DNA from: Clostridia bacterium
GTDB taxonomy: Bacteria; Bacillota; Clostridia; Christensenellales; Borkfalkiaceae
Direction of reading: 5' to 3'
Length of the DNA stretch: 64,000 bases
Assembly (NCBI GenBank): GCA_017626495.1
Contig: JAGAIP010000003.1
Coordinates: 1 to 64,000 of the forward strand
Shown here: positions 7,420 to 16,817 of the stretch, piece after piece
Layout of the letters: each line of letters starts with the position of its first letter
Numbering within the stretch: the first letter of the stretch is position 1
Notes under the pieces: model-generated
What the model saw: only the letters and a program-made list of their open reading frames with translations
Databases searched by the model: none
What the model was told of the DNA's origin: nothing
Program-made: the position numbers and the translations under genes

Positions 7420-7600
7420 GTATCTGCGGTGTTCGGAGCTCGTATCAAAAGGGAATCCACATAATATATTCGGGAGTGCGGGTCCAAGCCACATTGCAAG
7501 GTCTGTATTTATACGGAAAGTCTGTCCTGGCTAGGTAGCACACCCACCTGCCATTAGGCGGGTTCACCAAATACGTTCTGCGGCACAGGCGGATATATTT
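7420..7600 (+). ncRNA. ssrS: Probable 6S RNA (SsrS)
   Basis: A roughly 180-nt non-coding unit with its own promoter and terminator and no sensible reading frame. The ends pair (TATCTGCGGTG near 7421 with CACAGGCGGATA near 7585). Sequence blocks resemble the 6S consensus: GGTGTTCG near the 5' side (7428), GGGTCC and GGGTTCACC around the central bubble, and CTGCGGCAC before the closing stem (7578). 6S RNA mimics an open promoter and binds sigma-A RNA polymerase. The call rests on remembered motifs and architecture. An Rfam 6S search would settle it. SRP RNA, tmRNA and RNase P RNA were considered and do not fit. Confidence 0.75.
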
Positions 7601-7610
7601 TGAAACGGCA

Positions 7611-7637
7611 AAGCGTGGTCTTCACCACGCTTTTTTC
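7611..7637. terminator. Terminator shared by 6S RNA and the ABC permease gene
   Basis: AAGCGTGG / CCACGCTT with a 6-base loop, then TTTTTT on the plus strand. The last codons and stop of the minus-strand permease (7622) lie inside the stem, so one hairpin separates convergent units. Confidence 0.8.
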
Positions 7638-8743
7638 AATGTAAGCAGTTTTAGTTTTTTGAAAAAATACAGGGCAATGACGGCAAAGGTAAAAACGAAC
7701 AGTCCCAGCGCGATGAAAAATCCGTTCACGCTGAACGTATACGTCAGTTCCGCCACGTCCTTAAACAGTTCGATGATGAGATATATGATTCCGATCTGAT
7801 AAACCGTGCCGACGGCAAATCCGATGACGGATACGCTCACGTATCCGCCGAATAACGCTTTTACGCACTCTGCGTCGGAATATCCGAACGCTTTCAAAAG
7901 CGATACGTATTCCTTATTTGCCTGAAACAAAAAGGAAAAAGCAAGGTACAGGACGGAAACGCCGAGCAAAATCGCAATGAGGAACATCATCCAGAAGAAC
8001 ATGGGCGAAACGCCGAACCCGTCCATCGAAAAGGACATTTGCACCGTACCGCCGAAACAGAGCGCCGCAAACCCGACGAACAGAATGAGCGAGCCGTGAC
8101 GGAACAAAACCGTTTTGCGGAGCGTGGAGAGAAAGGTCTTTCCCTCTTTCATTTTCTTCGTCTTCCCCTGTCTCTCCGTACCCCTGATGAGATCGAGCGG
8201 AGAGCGTTTCAGCTTACGATAGGCAAAGAGCACGCCGAGTAGAGAAAACGCCACGGCAGGCACGACGACGTAGAACAGAGGTACGCTCAAACGGAACGAA
8301 AACGTCACGGCTGGATAACCGCTCCCCTCGTTCATTTCCGCATAAAACGCAGGAACGGTCGCAAGACAGGCAAGATACCCGACGAGTCCCCCGACCAGCG
8401 CGTTCAAGCCGAACAGGACAAACTTTACGGAAATTTGAAAATCAGTATAACCGATCGCCTTCAAAATCCCCATATTCGCTCTGTTGTCGTCGACGTATTT
8501 CGAAACGGAAAACACGAGCGTCACGACGGCGAACGCCCCGATCACGCCGAGCGCGATGATATTCATCATTTTCGCCTGCGCGAGTTGCGCCTCGTACAGC
8601 GCCTTTGCAAGCTCGTCGAACGCAGACGGATCGAGTTCGAGCTGATCGAGCCGAAAACTTTCAAACAACGCGCCGAGATAAACGGCGCACAGGACGACGA
8701 ACGAAAGACCGAACGCCTTACGTAAATCTTTGATTGTAATCAT
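7622..8743 (-). CDS. FtsX-type ABC transporter permease
   Basis: 373-residue membrane protein with two FtsX-like halves. The first contains three predicted transmembrane segments and the coupling region NMGILKAIGYTDFQI (about 90-104). The second repeats the layout with YVSLLKAFGYSDAECVKALF (about 273-292). Between them is a basic cytoplasmic linker (RKLKRSPLDLIRG, then KTKKMKEGK). It starts one base after the ATPase stop, within the TetR-ATPase-permease operon. It probably works as a MacB/LolE-like mechanotransmission exporter rather than an importer. Cargo is unknown. Confidence 0.85.
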   Translation of the reverse strand: MITIKDLRKAFGLSFVVLCAVYLGALFESFRLDQLELDPSAFDELAKALYEAQLAQAKMMNIIALGVIGAFAVVTLVFSVSKYVDDNRANMGILKAIGYTDFQISVKFVLFGLNALVGGLVGYLACLATVPAFYAEMNEGSGYPAVTFSFRLSVPLFYVVVPAVAFSLLGVLFAYRKLKRSPLDLIRGTERQGKTKKMKEGKTFLSTLRKTVLFRHGSLILFVGFAALCFGGTVQMSFSMDGFGVSPMFFWMMFLIAILLGVSVLYLAFSFLFQANKEYVSLLKAFGYSDAECVKALFGGYVSVSVIGFAVGTVYQIGIIYLIIELFKDVAELTYTFSVNGFFIALGLFVFTFAVIALYFFKKLKLLTLKKAW

Positions 8744-8744
8744 G

Positions 8745-9434
8745 TTACCACCCTATCTCGTCCACCGTTTTCGGACTGTTCTTTTCGTCCGAAATGATTC
8801 TTCCGCTGTTCATGCGAACGATTCTGTCTGCAAGACATGCGATATTCTCGTTATGCGTGACCATAACGAGCGTGATTTTCCTTTCCCGTTGCAGAGCGAT
8901 CAAGTATCGGAGCATATTTCTTCCCGTCTCTTCGTCAAGCGCTCCCGTCGGCTCGTCGGCAAACAGAACTTCGGGCTCTTTCGCGATTGCCCTCGCGATG
9001 GATACCCGTTGCTGTTCTCCACCCGAAAGCTGAGAGGGGTATTTTTTCTCTTTCCCCTTCAATCCGACCGCTTCCAAAAGGGGAACGACGTCTTTTTTCC
9101 CTACCAGATTTGCCCCCATTCTGACGTTCATCTCAGCCGTGAGAGAGGGCATCAGATAATATGCCTGAAAGACAAACGCCGTCTTTTTCCTGCGAAAAGC
9201 AGTGAGCTCCCTCTCTTTCATGCGCGTAATATCCGTTCCGTCATAGCAGACCGAACCGCGATCTATCCGTTCCAACCCCGAAATACAGTTGAGAAAGGTA
9301 GATTTTCCCGAACCCGAAGGCCCGAGCAGCACGACAAATTCCCCCGTTTCAATCGTCAAGGAAATTCCTTTGAGCACTTTATGCTCCACGTCTCCGTTTC
9401 GATATGATTTTTCGACAAGATTTACGGTAATCAT
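8745..9434 (-). CDS. ABC transporter ATP-binding protein (MacB/LolD-like)
   Basis: 229 residues. Walker A is GPSGSGKST (about 38-46), the signature is LSGGEQQRVSIARA, Walker B is VLFADEP and the switch histidine is in VMVTHN. The start at 9434 is supported by GGGAGG just upstream and a 4-base overlap with the TetR gene. It forms an exporter with the FtsX permease downstream and is presumably induced by whatever ligand releases the TetR repressor. Confidence 0.9.
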   Translation of the reverse strand: MITVNLVEKSYRNGDVEHKVLKGISLTIETGEFVVLLGPSGSGKSTFLNCISGLERIDRGSVCYDGTDITRMKERELTAFRRKKTAFVFQAYYLMPSLTAEMNVRMGANLVGKKDVVPLLEAVGLKGKEKKYPSQLSGGEQQRVSIARAIAKEPEVLFADEPTGALDEETGRNMLRYLIALQRERKITLVMVTHNENIACLADRIVRMNSGRIISDEKNSPKTVDEIGW

Positions 9435-10000
9435 TTTTCCTCCCAAGTGTGTTTCATGAGCAATCCGACAAAGAAATCGGACAAGAGTTCGCTGATTTGA
9501 TCCGGGGTAAACGTCATGTAATCGGTTGCGATCATGGACGCAATGCCGTGCGTAGCAACCCACGTCTCGAAATGGATCTTTTTCGCCTGATCGAGCGTGA
9601 GCGAATAGCGCTCCTGCAACTCCGAAAGAATATAGTCGGTATTTTCGTCGATGATTTCCATTTCATGCAGTCGGTGATTCGCGTTTCTCATAAACAGAAG
9701 TCTGAAAAGCTGTTTTTCCCTGATTGCAAACAAAACGTATTGCTCACCGACCACCTTGAATCTTTTTTCTTCCGCTTTTTTACTCTCGTTTATATATGCG
9801 TTATAAATCTCCTTCGCGCGGGCAATGACCGCCTCTCTGAGCGCGTCCATCGTACCGAACTGGTAATAGACGGGTTGCAGGGAGCAACCGAGTTCCGCCC
9901 CGATCCTGCGCGCGTTGACTGCGTCGATCCCCTCTTTCCTGGTAATCTCGATCGCCGAATCGACGATCATTTCCTTAGTGATTTTTGTTTTCGGCGCCAT
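9431..10000 (-). CDS. TetR-family transcriptional regulator
   Basis: 189 residues. The N-terminal HTH is clear (ITKEMIVDSAIEITRKEG, then ARRIGAELGCSLQPVYYQFG). The C-terminal ligand domain resembles the WHG-type domain and includes WVATHGIASMIA. The ATG at 10000 has AGGAG upstream. An in-frame ATG 23 codons earlier lies over the promoter and is rejected. Two palindromic operators overlap its promoter (10014-10042), so it probably represses its own operon, which includes the ABC exporter. Confidence 0.9.
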   Translation of the reverse strand: MAPKTKITKEMIVDSAIEITRKEGIDAVNARRIGAELGCSLQPVYYQFGTMDALREAVIARAKEIYNAYINESKKAEEKRFKVVGEQYVLFAIREKQLFRLLFMRNANHRLHEMEIIDENTDYILSELQERYSLTLDQAKKIHFETWVATHGIASMIATDYMTFTPDQISELLSDFFVGLLMKHTWEEK

Positions 10001-10013
10001 GCTATCTCCTTTA

Positions 10014-10069
10014 TATATCATATGATATATATCATGTGATATTATACAGATTCTTTTTTTCGCTGTCAA
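10014..10069 (-). promoter_or_regulatory. TetR operon promoter with two palindromic operators
   Basis: Perfect promoter on the minus strand: TTGACA (10064-10069), 17 bases, TATAAT (10041-10046). Two similar palindromes follow at the start of the transcript: ATATCATATGATAT (10015-10028) and ATATCATGTGATAT (10029-10042). They are directly abutting, which would allow two TetR dimers. Confidence 0.8.
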
Positions 10070-10084
10070 GTCTTTGGCATAAAA

Positions 10085-10108
10085 AAAAGAGGCGGAAGCC
10101 TCTTTTTT
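10085..10108 (-). terminator. Terminator of the MacB-like fusion gene
   Basis: AAAGAGGC / GCCTCTTT hairpin followed by eight T residues on the minus strand, just after the stop at 10115. Confidence 0.85.
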
Positions 10109-10114
10109 GTTTTC

Positions 10115-12817
10115 TCATTCGGAACGAAGCGCCTCGACGGGGTCTTTCTTCGCCGCAAGACGGGCTGGAACGGAACCTGCGATCAGCGTCAGGAGCATAC
10201 TGATGACGATGAGCGCGACGGCGCCGATCCAAGGAAGTACGGCGGAAAGTCCGGCGACGTTCGTAAGAACGTGCAATATGATATTGATCGGAATATCGAG
10301 AAGAACGGTAATGATTACACCCATCGCCCCTGCGGCAAAGCCGATGATGAGCGCCTCCGCCGTAAATACGCGCGATACGTCTTTCTTCGACGCTCCGACC
10401 GCGCGCAGAACGCCGATCTCTTTGATTCGTTCGAGGACGGAAATATAGGTGATGATACCGATCATGATGGACGATACGACGAGCGAGATGGAGACGAACG
10501 CAATCAGAACGTAAGTAACCGCATTCACGATTGTCGTAATGGACGACATCATCAGTCCGATATAGTCGGTATAGGTAATGATGTTTTCTTCCTTCCCTGC
10601 GTCGCGCTGCGTATCGTTATACGCCTTGATGGCGTCTGCGATCGCGTCCTTATCCTCAAAGGAGGTCGGATAAATCTGTATGGACGAGGGAGCGTTCAGA
10701 TCGACGACCTGCAACTTTTTGAGATTTCCCTCAAACGTGCTGTCTGAAACCATCATGCTCTCGACGTATTTGATTTTCATCTCGTCGCTCTGCCCTGCCC
10801 AGAACTGTTCGTAAAACGCCGCCTGTTCTTCGGGGAGAGTCGTCAGATATTGTTTGAACATCAGATCTGCCATTTCAACGGTGATCTTGATCTGCGTGGG
10901 GAATTTATGTCCCGTGAAAATATCCGTCTCCGGATTTGCACGCTGTTCCTTTACGATCTGACTGTTTTCCACTTTGGAAATATAGTATCTCGTAAGTCCC
11001 GAAGTATAGCCGATCGTGCCGCCGATCGCGCCTGCCGTAGCGTCGGGTCTCTTGCGAATGATACCCGTAATTCTGAGGTCTTCCGTCAGAGAGGGATCGT
11101 TCATGATCTTTTCGAGGTAGACAACGTCCTCGGACATATCTTTCCAAGTTCCGTCCGACTGCTTTTCATACAGCGACGTGGGGAAAACCGCCTTATACGT
11201 CTTTGCCATGACTTCTTCGAAAGAAATGGGCTCGGGACGGTAGTCGAACTCTTTTCCGGCAAGGAGGGCGTCGAACTGTTCTCTCATTTCGTTTCTGTCG
11301 TAATATCCGAGCGCATAGAGAACGTAATCGTTGATTTCGTTGTTTTCATCGACGACGACCACAAGTTCGTCGTAATTTCTCGCCCATCTGCCTGCGACGA
11401 CTTCATACTGAGAATCGAGGAGCTCCTGATTGTCGATCATTTCCGTCCAGATGTTGCTCGTGAGCGCAGAGAGACCGACTGTCTCCCCCGGCATGCTCAT
11501 TCCCGGCATCCCCGAAGACGAACCGCCTGCCATTGCGCCGAACAGCTCTTCCATCATATCCGATTCGTTGACGAGAATGGTCTCGCCCTTGGAATCCTTT
11601 CCATAGACGTTGATATCGATGTCATATCCGTACTGAACCGCGCTGATGTGGTTCATAATATCCGTCTCTCCCGAATCGAGGAAAGATTTGAAATCGGAGA
11701 GATTGTTTTCCACCATTCCCTTTACCATCGTCTGGAAGAGGTTGGAAAGTCCTTGATTCGGATAGACCGCGTCGTCCCTGTCGTGCTCCGTACTTCCCTC
11801 GCCCTTCATGCCTGCCATCAGACTTGCATAGTCGATGGTCTGTTTGGTAATCTGAATCGGATAAGAGGAAAGCGTATCCTTTTCGACGGTATCGATATAC
11901 GTCTGGAATCCCGAAGAGAGAGACAAAATAAGCGCGATGCCTATGATACCGATGCTGCCTGCAAACGAAACGAGCGTCGTTCTTCCCTTTTTGGTGAGCA
12001 TGTTTTTGAACGAAAGAGAAAGCGCGGTACAAAACGACATGGACGCCTTTTCTTTCTTCACTTTCTTGCCCTTTGCCTCTTCTTTCTTTTTTTCAAGGCG
12101 TTCGCTCTGCTGTTTTTGAAGGCGTTTGTACTCCTCTTCCCCCACAGGCATGGTATCGTCAATCACGCAGCCGTCCAAAAGACGGATGATTCTCGTAGAA
12201 TACTCGTTTGCAAGCTCGGGATTGTGCGTGACCATGATGACGAGCTTATCTTTTGCGATTTCCTTCAAAAGATCCATGATCTGCACGCTCGTCTTGGAAT
12301 CGAGCGCGCCCGTCGGCTCGTCGGCAAGCAGAATGTCGGGATCGTTGACGAGAGCGCGTGCAATCGCCACTCGCTGACACTGTCCTCCCGAAAGCTGGTT
12401 CGGCTTATTGTTGAGTTTATCCGAAAGACCGACCTTTTCCAACATTTCGGTCGCTTTCTTTCTCCGCTCCGCTTTGGAAAGACCTGCAATGGTAAGCGCG
12501 AGCTCTACGTTTTCAAGCACGGTTTGATGAGGAATGAGATTATAGCTTTGGAAAATAAATCCGATTCGATGATTTCGATAATTATCCCAATCCTTGTCTT
12601 TGAACTGCTTCGTGGAAACGCCGTTGATGACGAGATCGCCGTCGGTATAGCGGTCAAGTCCGCCTACGATGTTGAGCGTCGTCGTTTTACCGCATCCCGA
12701 AGGACCGAGGATGGAGACGAACTCGTTTTCACGGAACACGACGTCGATACCCTTTAACGCATGAACGGTATCCTCTGCGCTTATGTATTCTTTTGTAATT
12801 CTTTTCAGTTCGAGCAT
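10115..12817 (-). CDS. MacB-like ABC transporter, ATPase fused to permease
   Basis: 900 residues. Residues 1-230 are a full ABC ATPase (GPSGCGKTTT, LSGGQCQRVAIARAL, ILLADEPTGALDS). A charged Lys/Glu linker (about 240-265) leads to a permease with one transmembrane helix near 290, a large extracytoplasmic region (about 310-750) and three C-terminal helices of the FtsX fold. The extracytoplasmic part holds a Met/Gly/Ser-rich loop (GGSSSGMPGMSMPGE). This one-chain, ATPase-first form is common in Firmicutes and exports peptides or antimicrobials in characterised relatives. The start has AAGGAGG upstream. Its own promoter is covered by a palindrome (12837-12852). Confidence 0.9.
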   Translation of the reverse strand: MLELKRITKEYISAEDTVHALKGIDVVFRENEFVSILGPSGCGKTTTLNIVGGLDRYTDGDLVINGVSTKQFKDKDWDNYRNHRIGFIFQSYNLIPHQTVLENVELALTIAGLSKAERRKKATEMLEKVGLSDKLNNKPNQLSGGQCQRVAIARALVNDPDILLADEPTGALDSKTSVQIMDLLKEIAKDKLVIMVTHNPELANEYSTRIIRLLDGCVIDDTMPVGEEEYKRLQKQQSERLEKKKEEAKGKKVKKEKASMSFCTALSLSFKNMLTKKGRTTLVSFAGSIGIIGIALILSLSSGFQTYIDTVEKDTLSSYPIQITKQTIDYASLMAGMKGEGSTEHDRDDAVYPNQGLSNLFQTMVKGMVENNLSDFKSFLDSGETDIMNHISAVQYGYDIDINVYGKDSKGETILVNESDMMEELFGAMAGGSSSGMPGMSMPGETVGLSALTSNIWTEMIDNQELLDSQYEVVAGRWARNYDELVVVVDENNEINDYVLYALGYYDRNEMREQFDALLAGKEFDYRPEPISFEEVMAKTYKAVFPTSLYEKQSDGTWKDMSEDVVYLEKIMNDPSLTEDLRITGIIRKRPDATAGAIGGTIGYTSGLTRYYISKVENSQIVKEQRANPETDIFTGHKFPTQIKITVEMADLMFKQYLTTLPEEQAAFYEQFWAGQSDEMKIKYVESMMVSDSTFEGNLKKLQVVDLNAPSSIQIYPTSFEDKDAIADAIKAYNDTQRDAGKEENIITYTDYIGLMMSSITTIVNAVTYVLIAFVSISLVVSSIMIGIITYISVLERIKEIGVLRAVGASKKDVSRVFTAEALIIGFAAGAMGVIITVLLDIPINIILHVLTNVAGLSAVLPWIGAVALIVISMLLTLIAGSVPARLAAKKDPVEALRSE

Positions 12818-12836
12818 GTTGTCCCTCCTTTATACC

Positions 12837-12875
12837 TACTATATATATAGTACCACTTCTTATGCGTTTTGTCCG
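12837..12875 (-). promoter_or_regulatory. Promoter and palindromic operator of the MacB-like gene
   Basis: -35-like CGGACA (12870-12875), 17 bases, -10-like TACTAT (12847-12852) on the minus strand. The -10 is one half of the perfect 16-bp palindrome TACTATATATATAGTA (12837-12852). This resembles GntR/YtrA- or PadR-type sites, but no such regulator is encoded nearby. Confidence 0.5.
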
Positions 12876-12912
12876 CATTTTTCATGTGAAAGATACGAGA
12901 AATATTCTTCAC

Positions 12913-12942
12913 AAAAAAAGGAAGAGCATATATACTCTTCCT
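12913..12942 (-). terminator. Terminator of the cyclophilin operon
   Basis: AGGAAGAG / CTCTTCCT with an 8-base loop, then seven T residues on the minus strand, just after the cyclophilin stop. Confidence 0.85.
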
Positions 12943-12947
12943 CTTCT

Positions 12948-13475
12948 TCAAAATCTTTTCGTTTTTTGCGGTTCGGGGTAATCTTCGCCGAACGTTTCCA
13001 CCGTAACCTTTTTCATGACGACGGGCGTCAAAGGCTTATCTCTGAAATCCGTTTTGACCGTTGCGATTTTGTCTACGACTTCCATGCCCTCGATGACTTT
13101 ACCGAATGCGGCGTACTGTCCGTCGAGATGCGCGGCGTTTTGATGCATGACGAAAAATTGCGAGCCTGCGGAGTTCGGATTCATGGCGCGCGCCATAGAG
13201 AGCACGCCGCGAAGATGTTTGAGATCGTTCTTCTCAAATCCGTTGGCATAGAACTCACCGCGAATGCCGTATCCGGGTCCGCCCGTGCCGTTTCCTGCCG
13301 GATCTCCGCCCTGAATCATAAACCCTTCGATGACTCTGTGAAAGGTAAGTCCGTCGTAAAAGCCGTGCGATACGAGCGTTACGAAGTTATTTACCGTGTT
13401 GGGCGCTTTTTCGGGATAGAGTTCCGCCTGAAAGACGGAACCGTCTTGAAGTTCAAACGTTACGATGGGATTCAT
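12948..13475 (-). CDS. ppiB: Cyclophilin-type peptidyl-prolyl cis-trans isomerase
   Basis: 175 residues, cytoplasmic (no signal peptide). Catalytic and substrate-binding segments are FHRVIEGFMIQGGDP (about 50-64), GSQFFVMH (about 105-112) and LDGQYAAFGKVIEGME (about 117-132). The usual tryptophan near the last motif is absent, as in many bacterial PpiB proteins with low cyclosporin sensitivity. It catalyses proline isomerisation during folding. Its start overlaps the dCMP deaminase stop by 4 bases. The two have no evident functional link. Confidence 0.93.
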   Translation of the reverse strand: MNPIVTFELQDGSVFQAELYPEKAPNTVNNFVTLVSHGFYDGLTFHRVIEGFMIQGGDPAGNGTGGPGYGIRGEFYANGFEKNDLKHLRGVLSMARAMNPNSAGSQFFVMHQNAAHLDGQYAAFGKVIEGMEVVDKIATVKTDFRDKPLTPVVMKKVTVETFGEDYPEPQKTKRF

Positions 13476-13930
13476 GTTGTCTCCTCCTCAAATTTATCGA
13501 GTTCCACTCCTGCCTCTTCAAACAGTTTCAAAGAGAACGCGTCGGGATAACCGTACTTATAGATAACGTGGGAAATGCCGGCATTGATGATCATCTTTGC
13601 ACAGATGACGCAGGGCTGATGGGTGCAATAGAGCGTCGCTCCCTCCACGCAAATACCGTATTTTGCCGCCTGAATGATGGCGTTCTGTTCTGCGTGTACC
13701 GCGTAACAAAGTTCCTGCTGCGTGCCGCTCGGAATGTTGCGTATTCTTCTTAAACACTCTCCCTTTTCCCCACAGCTTTTCACGCCGGCGGGCGCGCCGT
13801 TATAACCCGTGGTCATGACGCGCTTATTCTTGACGATAATTGCGCCGACGTGTCTGTTTTCCTGAAAACAGCTCGACCAACCGCCCACCGTCTCGGCAAG
13901 CGACATGAATCTTTCATCCCATTTATCCAT
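13472..13930 (-). CDS. dCMP deaminase (ComEB-like)
   Basis: 152 residues from the ATG at 13930, which has AGGAAG upstream. A longer frame to 13978 would include the promoter. The zinc site is HAEQNA (His and catalytic Glu, about 76-81) and PCVICAK (two Cys, about 103-109). TGYNGAPAG is the nucleotide-binding motif of the family. It converts dCMP to dUMP, the precursor of dTMP. In Firmicutes the gene is also called comEB without a proven competence role. It is first in a two-gene operon with ppiB, divergent from groESL. Confidence 0.92.
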   Translation of the reverse strand: MDKWDERFMSLAETVGGWSSCFQENRHVGAIIVKNKRVMTTGYNGAPAGVKSCGEKGECLRRIRNIPSGTQQELCYAVHAEQNAIIQAAKYGICVEGATLYCTHQPCVICAKMIINAGISHVIYKYGYPDAFSLKLFEEAGVELDKFEEETT

Positions 13931-13960
13931 ACCGTTTCTTCCTGATGCTTTATTGATTCC

Positions 13961-13989
13961 ATTGTACCATACGCGCAAAAAAAAATCAA
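13961..13989 (-). promoter_or_regulatory. Promoter of dCMP deaminase-ppiB
   Basis: Minus strand TTGATT (13984-13989), 17 bases, TACAAT (13961-13966). Confidence 0.65.
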
Positions 13990-14033
13990 TCCCCGATTTT
14001 CAAAAATATTTCCATAAAATACAAAATCTCTGT

Positions 14034-14061
14034 TTGAAAAAGGAGCAAAGGTGTTTATAAT
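14034..14061 (+). promoter_or_regulatory. groESL promoter
   Basis: TTGAAA (14034-14039), 16 bases, TATAAT (14056-14061). No CIRCE element (TTAGCACTC-N9-GAGTGCTAA) or CtsR heptad repeat is present between 13931 and the groES start. Confidence 0.75.
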
Positions 14062-14100
14062 AGAGATAGAATTTTTCTGATAAAAATTGGAGGATGATTT

Positions 14101-14385
14101 ATGAACATCAAACCGTTATTCGATAAGGTCGTTGTAGAACCCGTCGAGGCAGAAGAAAAAACCGCATCCGGTTTCATTCTCACCGCGGCAGCAAAAGAAA
14201 AACCGCAGACGTGCGTCGTCGTTGCAGTCGGTCCCGGAGGGGTCATCGACGGTAAAGAAGTCGTCATGCAGGTAAAAGTAGGCGATAAGGTACTCTGCGC
14301 AAACTACGCAGGTTCCAACTTCAAAATCGGTGGCAAAGAATTTACCATCATCAAGCAGAGCGATATTCTCGCTATCGTAGAATAA
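14101..14385 (+). CDS. groES: Co-chaperonin GroES
   Basis: 94 residues, the normal length. It caps the GroEL ring. The N-terminal strand IKPLFDKVVVEPVEAEEKTASGFIL contains the mobile loop (about 15-30), and the barrel ends with KVGDKVLCANYAGSNFKIGGKEF. GGAGGATG precedes the start at 14101. It is followed 15 bases later by groEL in the standard operon. Confidence 0.97.
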   Translation: MNIKPLFDKVVVEPVEAEEKTASGFILTAAAKEKPQTCVVVAVGPGGVIDGKEVVMQVKVGDKVLCANYAGSNFKIGGKEFTIIKQSDILAIVE

Positions 14386-16026
<1,641 letters not shown>

Positions 16027-16041
16027 GCTTCCACGCTCGAT

Positions 16042-16074
16042 ACGCCCCGAAAGCGTTGCTTTCGGGGCGTGTTT
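16042..16074 (+). terminator. groESL terminator
   Basis: 13-bp perfect stem (ACGCCCCGAAAGC and its complement) with a 3-base loop, then GTTTTATT. Confidence 0.85.
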
Positions 16075-16106
16075 TATTCAAGAGTGAAAGTGTATCGGAC
16101 ATAGAA

Positions 16107-16135
16107 AACGGCAAACGTTTCGTTTGCCGTTCATC
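16107..16135 (-). terminator. Terminator after the DUF4956 gene
   Basis: AACGGCAAAC / GTTTGCCGTT, 5-base loop, followed by TTCT on the minus strand. The T tail is short. Confidence 0.6.
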
Positions 16136-16139
16136 ATTC

Positions 16140-16817
16140 TTAAAGAGAATCTTTTCCTTCCTGTACCGAGGTACAACATACGGTCAGATTTCCGTTTCTG
16201 ACGCGCAATTCGTCGATGAGACATTTTTCCAAATACAAAATATCTTCTTTCATCTCGATTCGGTATGTAAGCTCGTATACGCTGCCGAGATCCGCGGTCT
16301 TGACTTTTTCGAGCGTATACGATTTCGTATATTTTTCAAATACCTCGTCGAACGCTTTCGTATAGTCGATATCCTCGGGAACCAACATGCGGATTTTTTT
16401 GAGCCTTTTGTTCTCTTTCCCGAGCGGAGACGAAAGGAGAATGATAAACACGAGACAGATGAGGACGGTCATTGCGAGCGCGAAAAACAAATATCCCATA
16501 GCCGTCGTAAGACCGATCGCCATCGCAAAGAACAGACAACAGATCTCTTTTGCGCTACCCTGAAAGGAACGGAATCTGACGAGCGCAAACGCGCCTGCAA
16601 CCGCGATACCGATTCCGACGTTTCCGTTCACCATCATGATTACGATTTGCACGATCAAAGGCAGAATGACGAGGGTCGTCGTAAAACTCTTACTCGCTTC
16701 CTTGACGCATTTATGATAGAGAACTCCGAAACAAAGTCCCACAAGCAAAGAACAGGCGCAACATATCAAGATAGAAAGCGTGCCGTTTCCAAGCAAATCA
16801 AAGATAGAAATCATCAT
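16140..16817 (-). CDS. DUF4956 membrane protein, partner of VTC-domain polymerase
   Basis: 225 residues with about four transmembrane helices in the first 135 residues and a cytoplasmic C-terminal domain. The segment GNVGIGIAVAGAFALVRFRS (about 65-84) is the hallmark of DUF4956. Its start overlaps the stop of the VTC gene by 3 bases. VTC and DUF4956 genes are recurrent neighbours in bacteria. By analogy with yeast VTC, whose membrane part translocates polyphosphate, this protein may be the membrane partner or channel. That role is inference, not established here. Confidence 0.85.
   Translation of the reverse strand: MMISIFDLLGNGTLSILICCACSLLVGLCFGVLYHKCVKEASKSFTTTLVILPLIVQIVIMMVNGNVGIGIAVAGAFALVRFRSFQGSAKEICCLFFAMAIGLTTAMGYLFFALAMTVLICLVFIILLSSPLGKENKRLKKIRMLVPEDIDYTKAFDEVFEKYTKSYTLEKVKTADLGSVYELTYRIEMKEDILYLEKCLIDELRVRNGNLTVCCTSVQEGKDSL

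Noticed and set aside
7340-7494. N-terminal extension of the DtxR-like protein
   Set aside because: It would translate its own promoter and antisense 6S RNA. The ATG at 7290 has a ribosome site and starts the conserved domain.
7420-7600. SRP RNA, tmRNA or RNase P RNA
   Set aside because: The SRP Alu/GGAAG features, the tmRNA tag frame and CCA end, and RNase P core helices are absent.
13931-14100. CIRCE element before groES
   Set aside because: No TTAGCACTC or matching inverted half is present.
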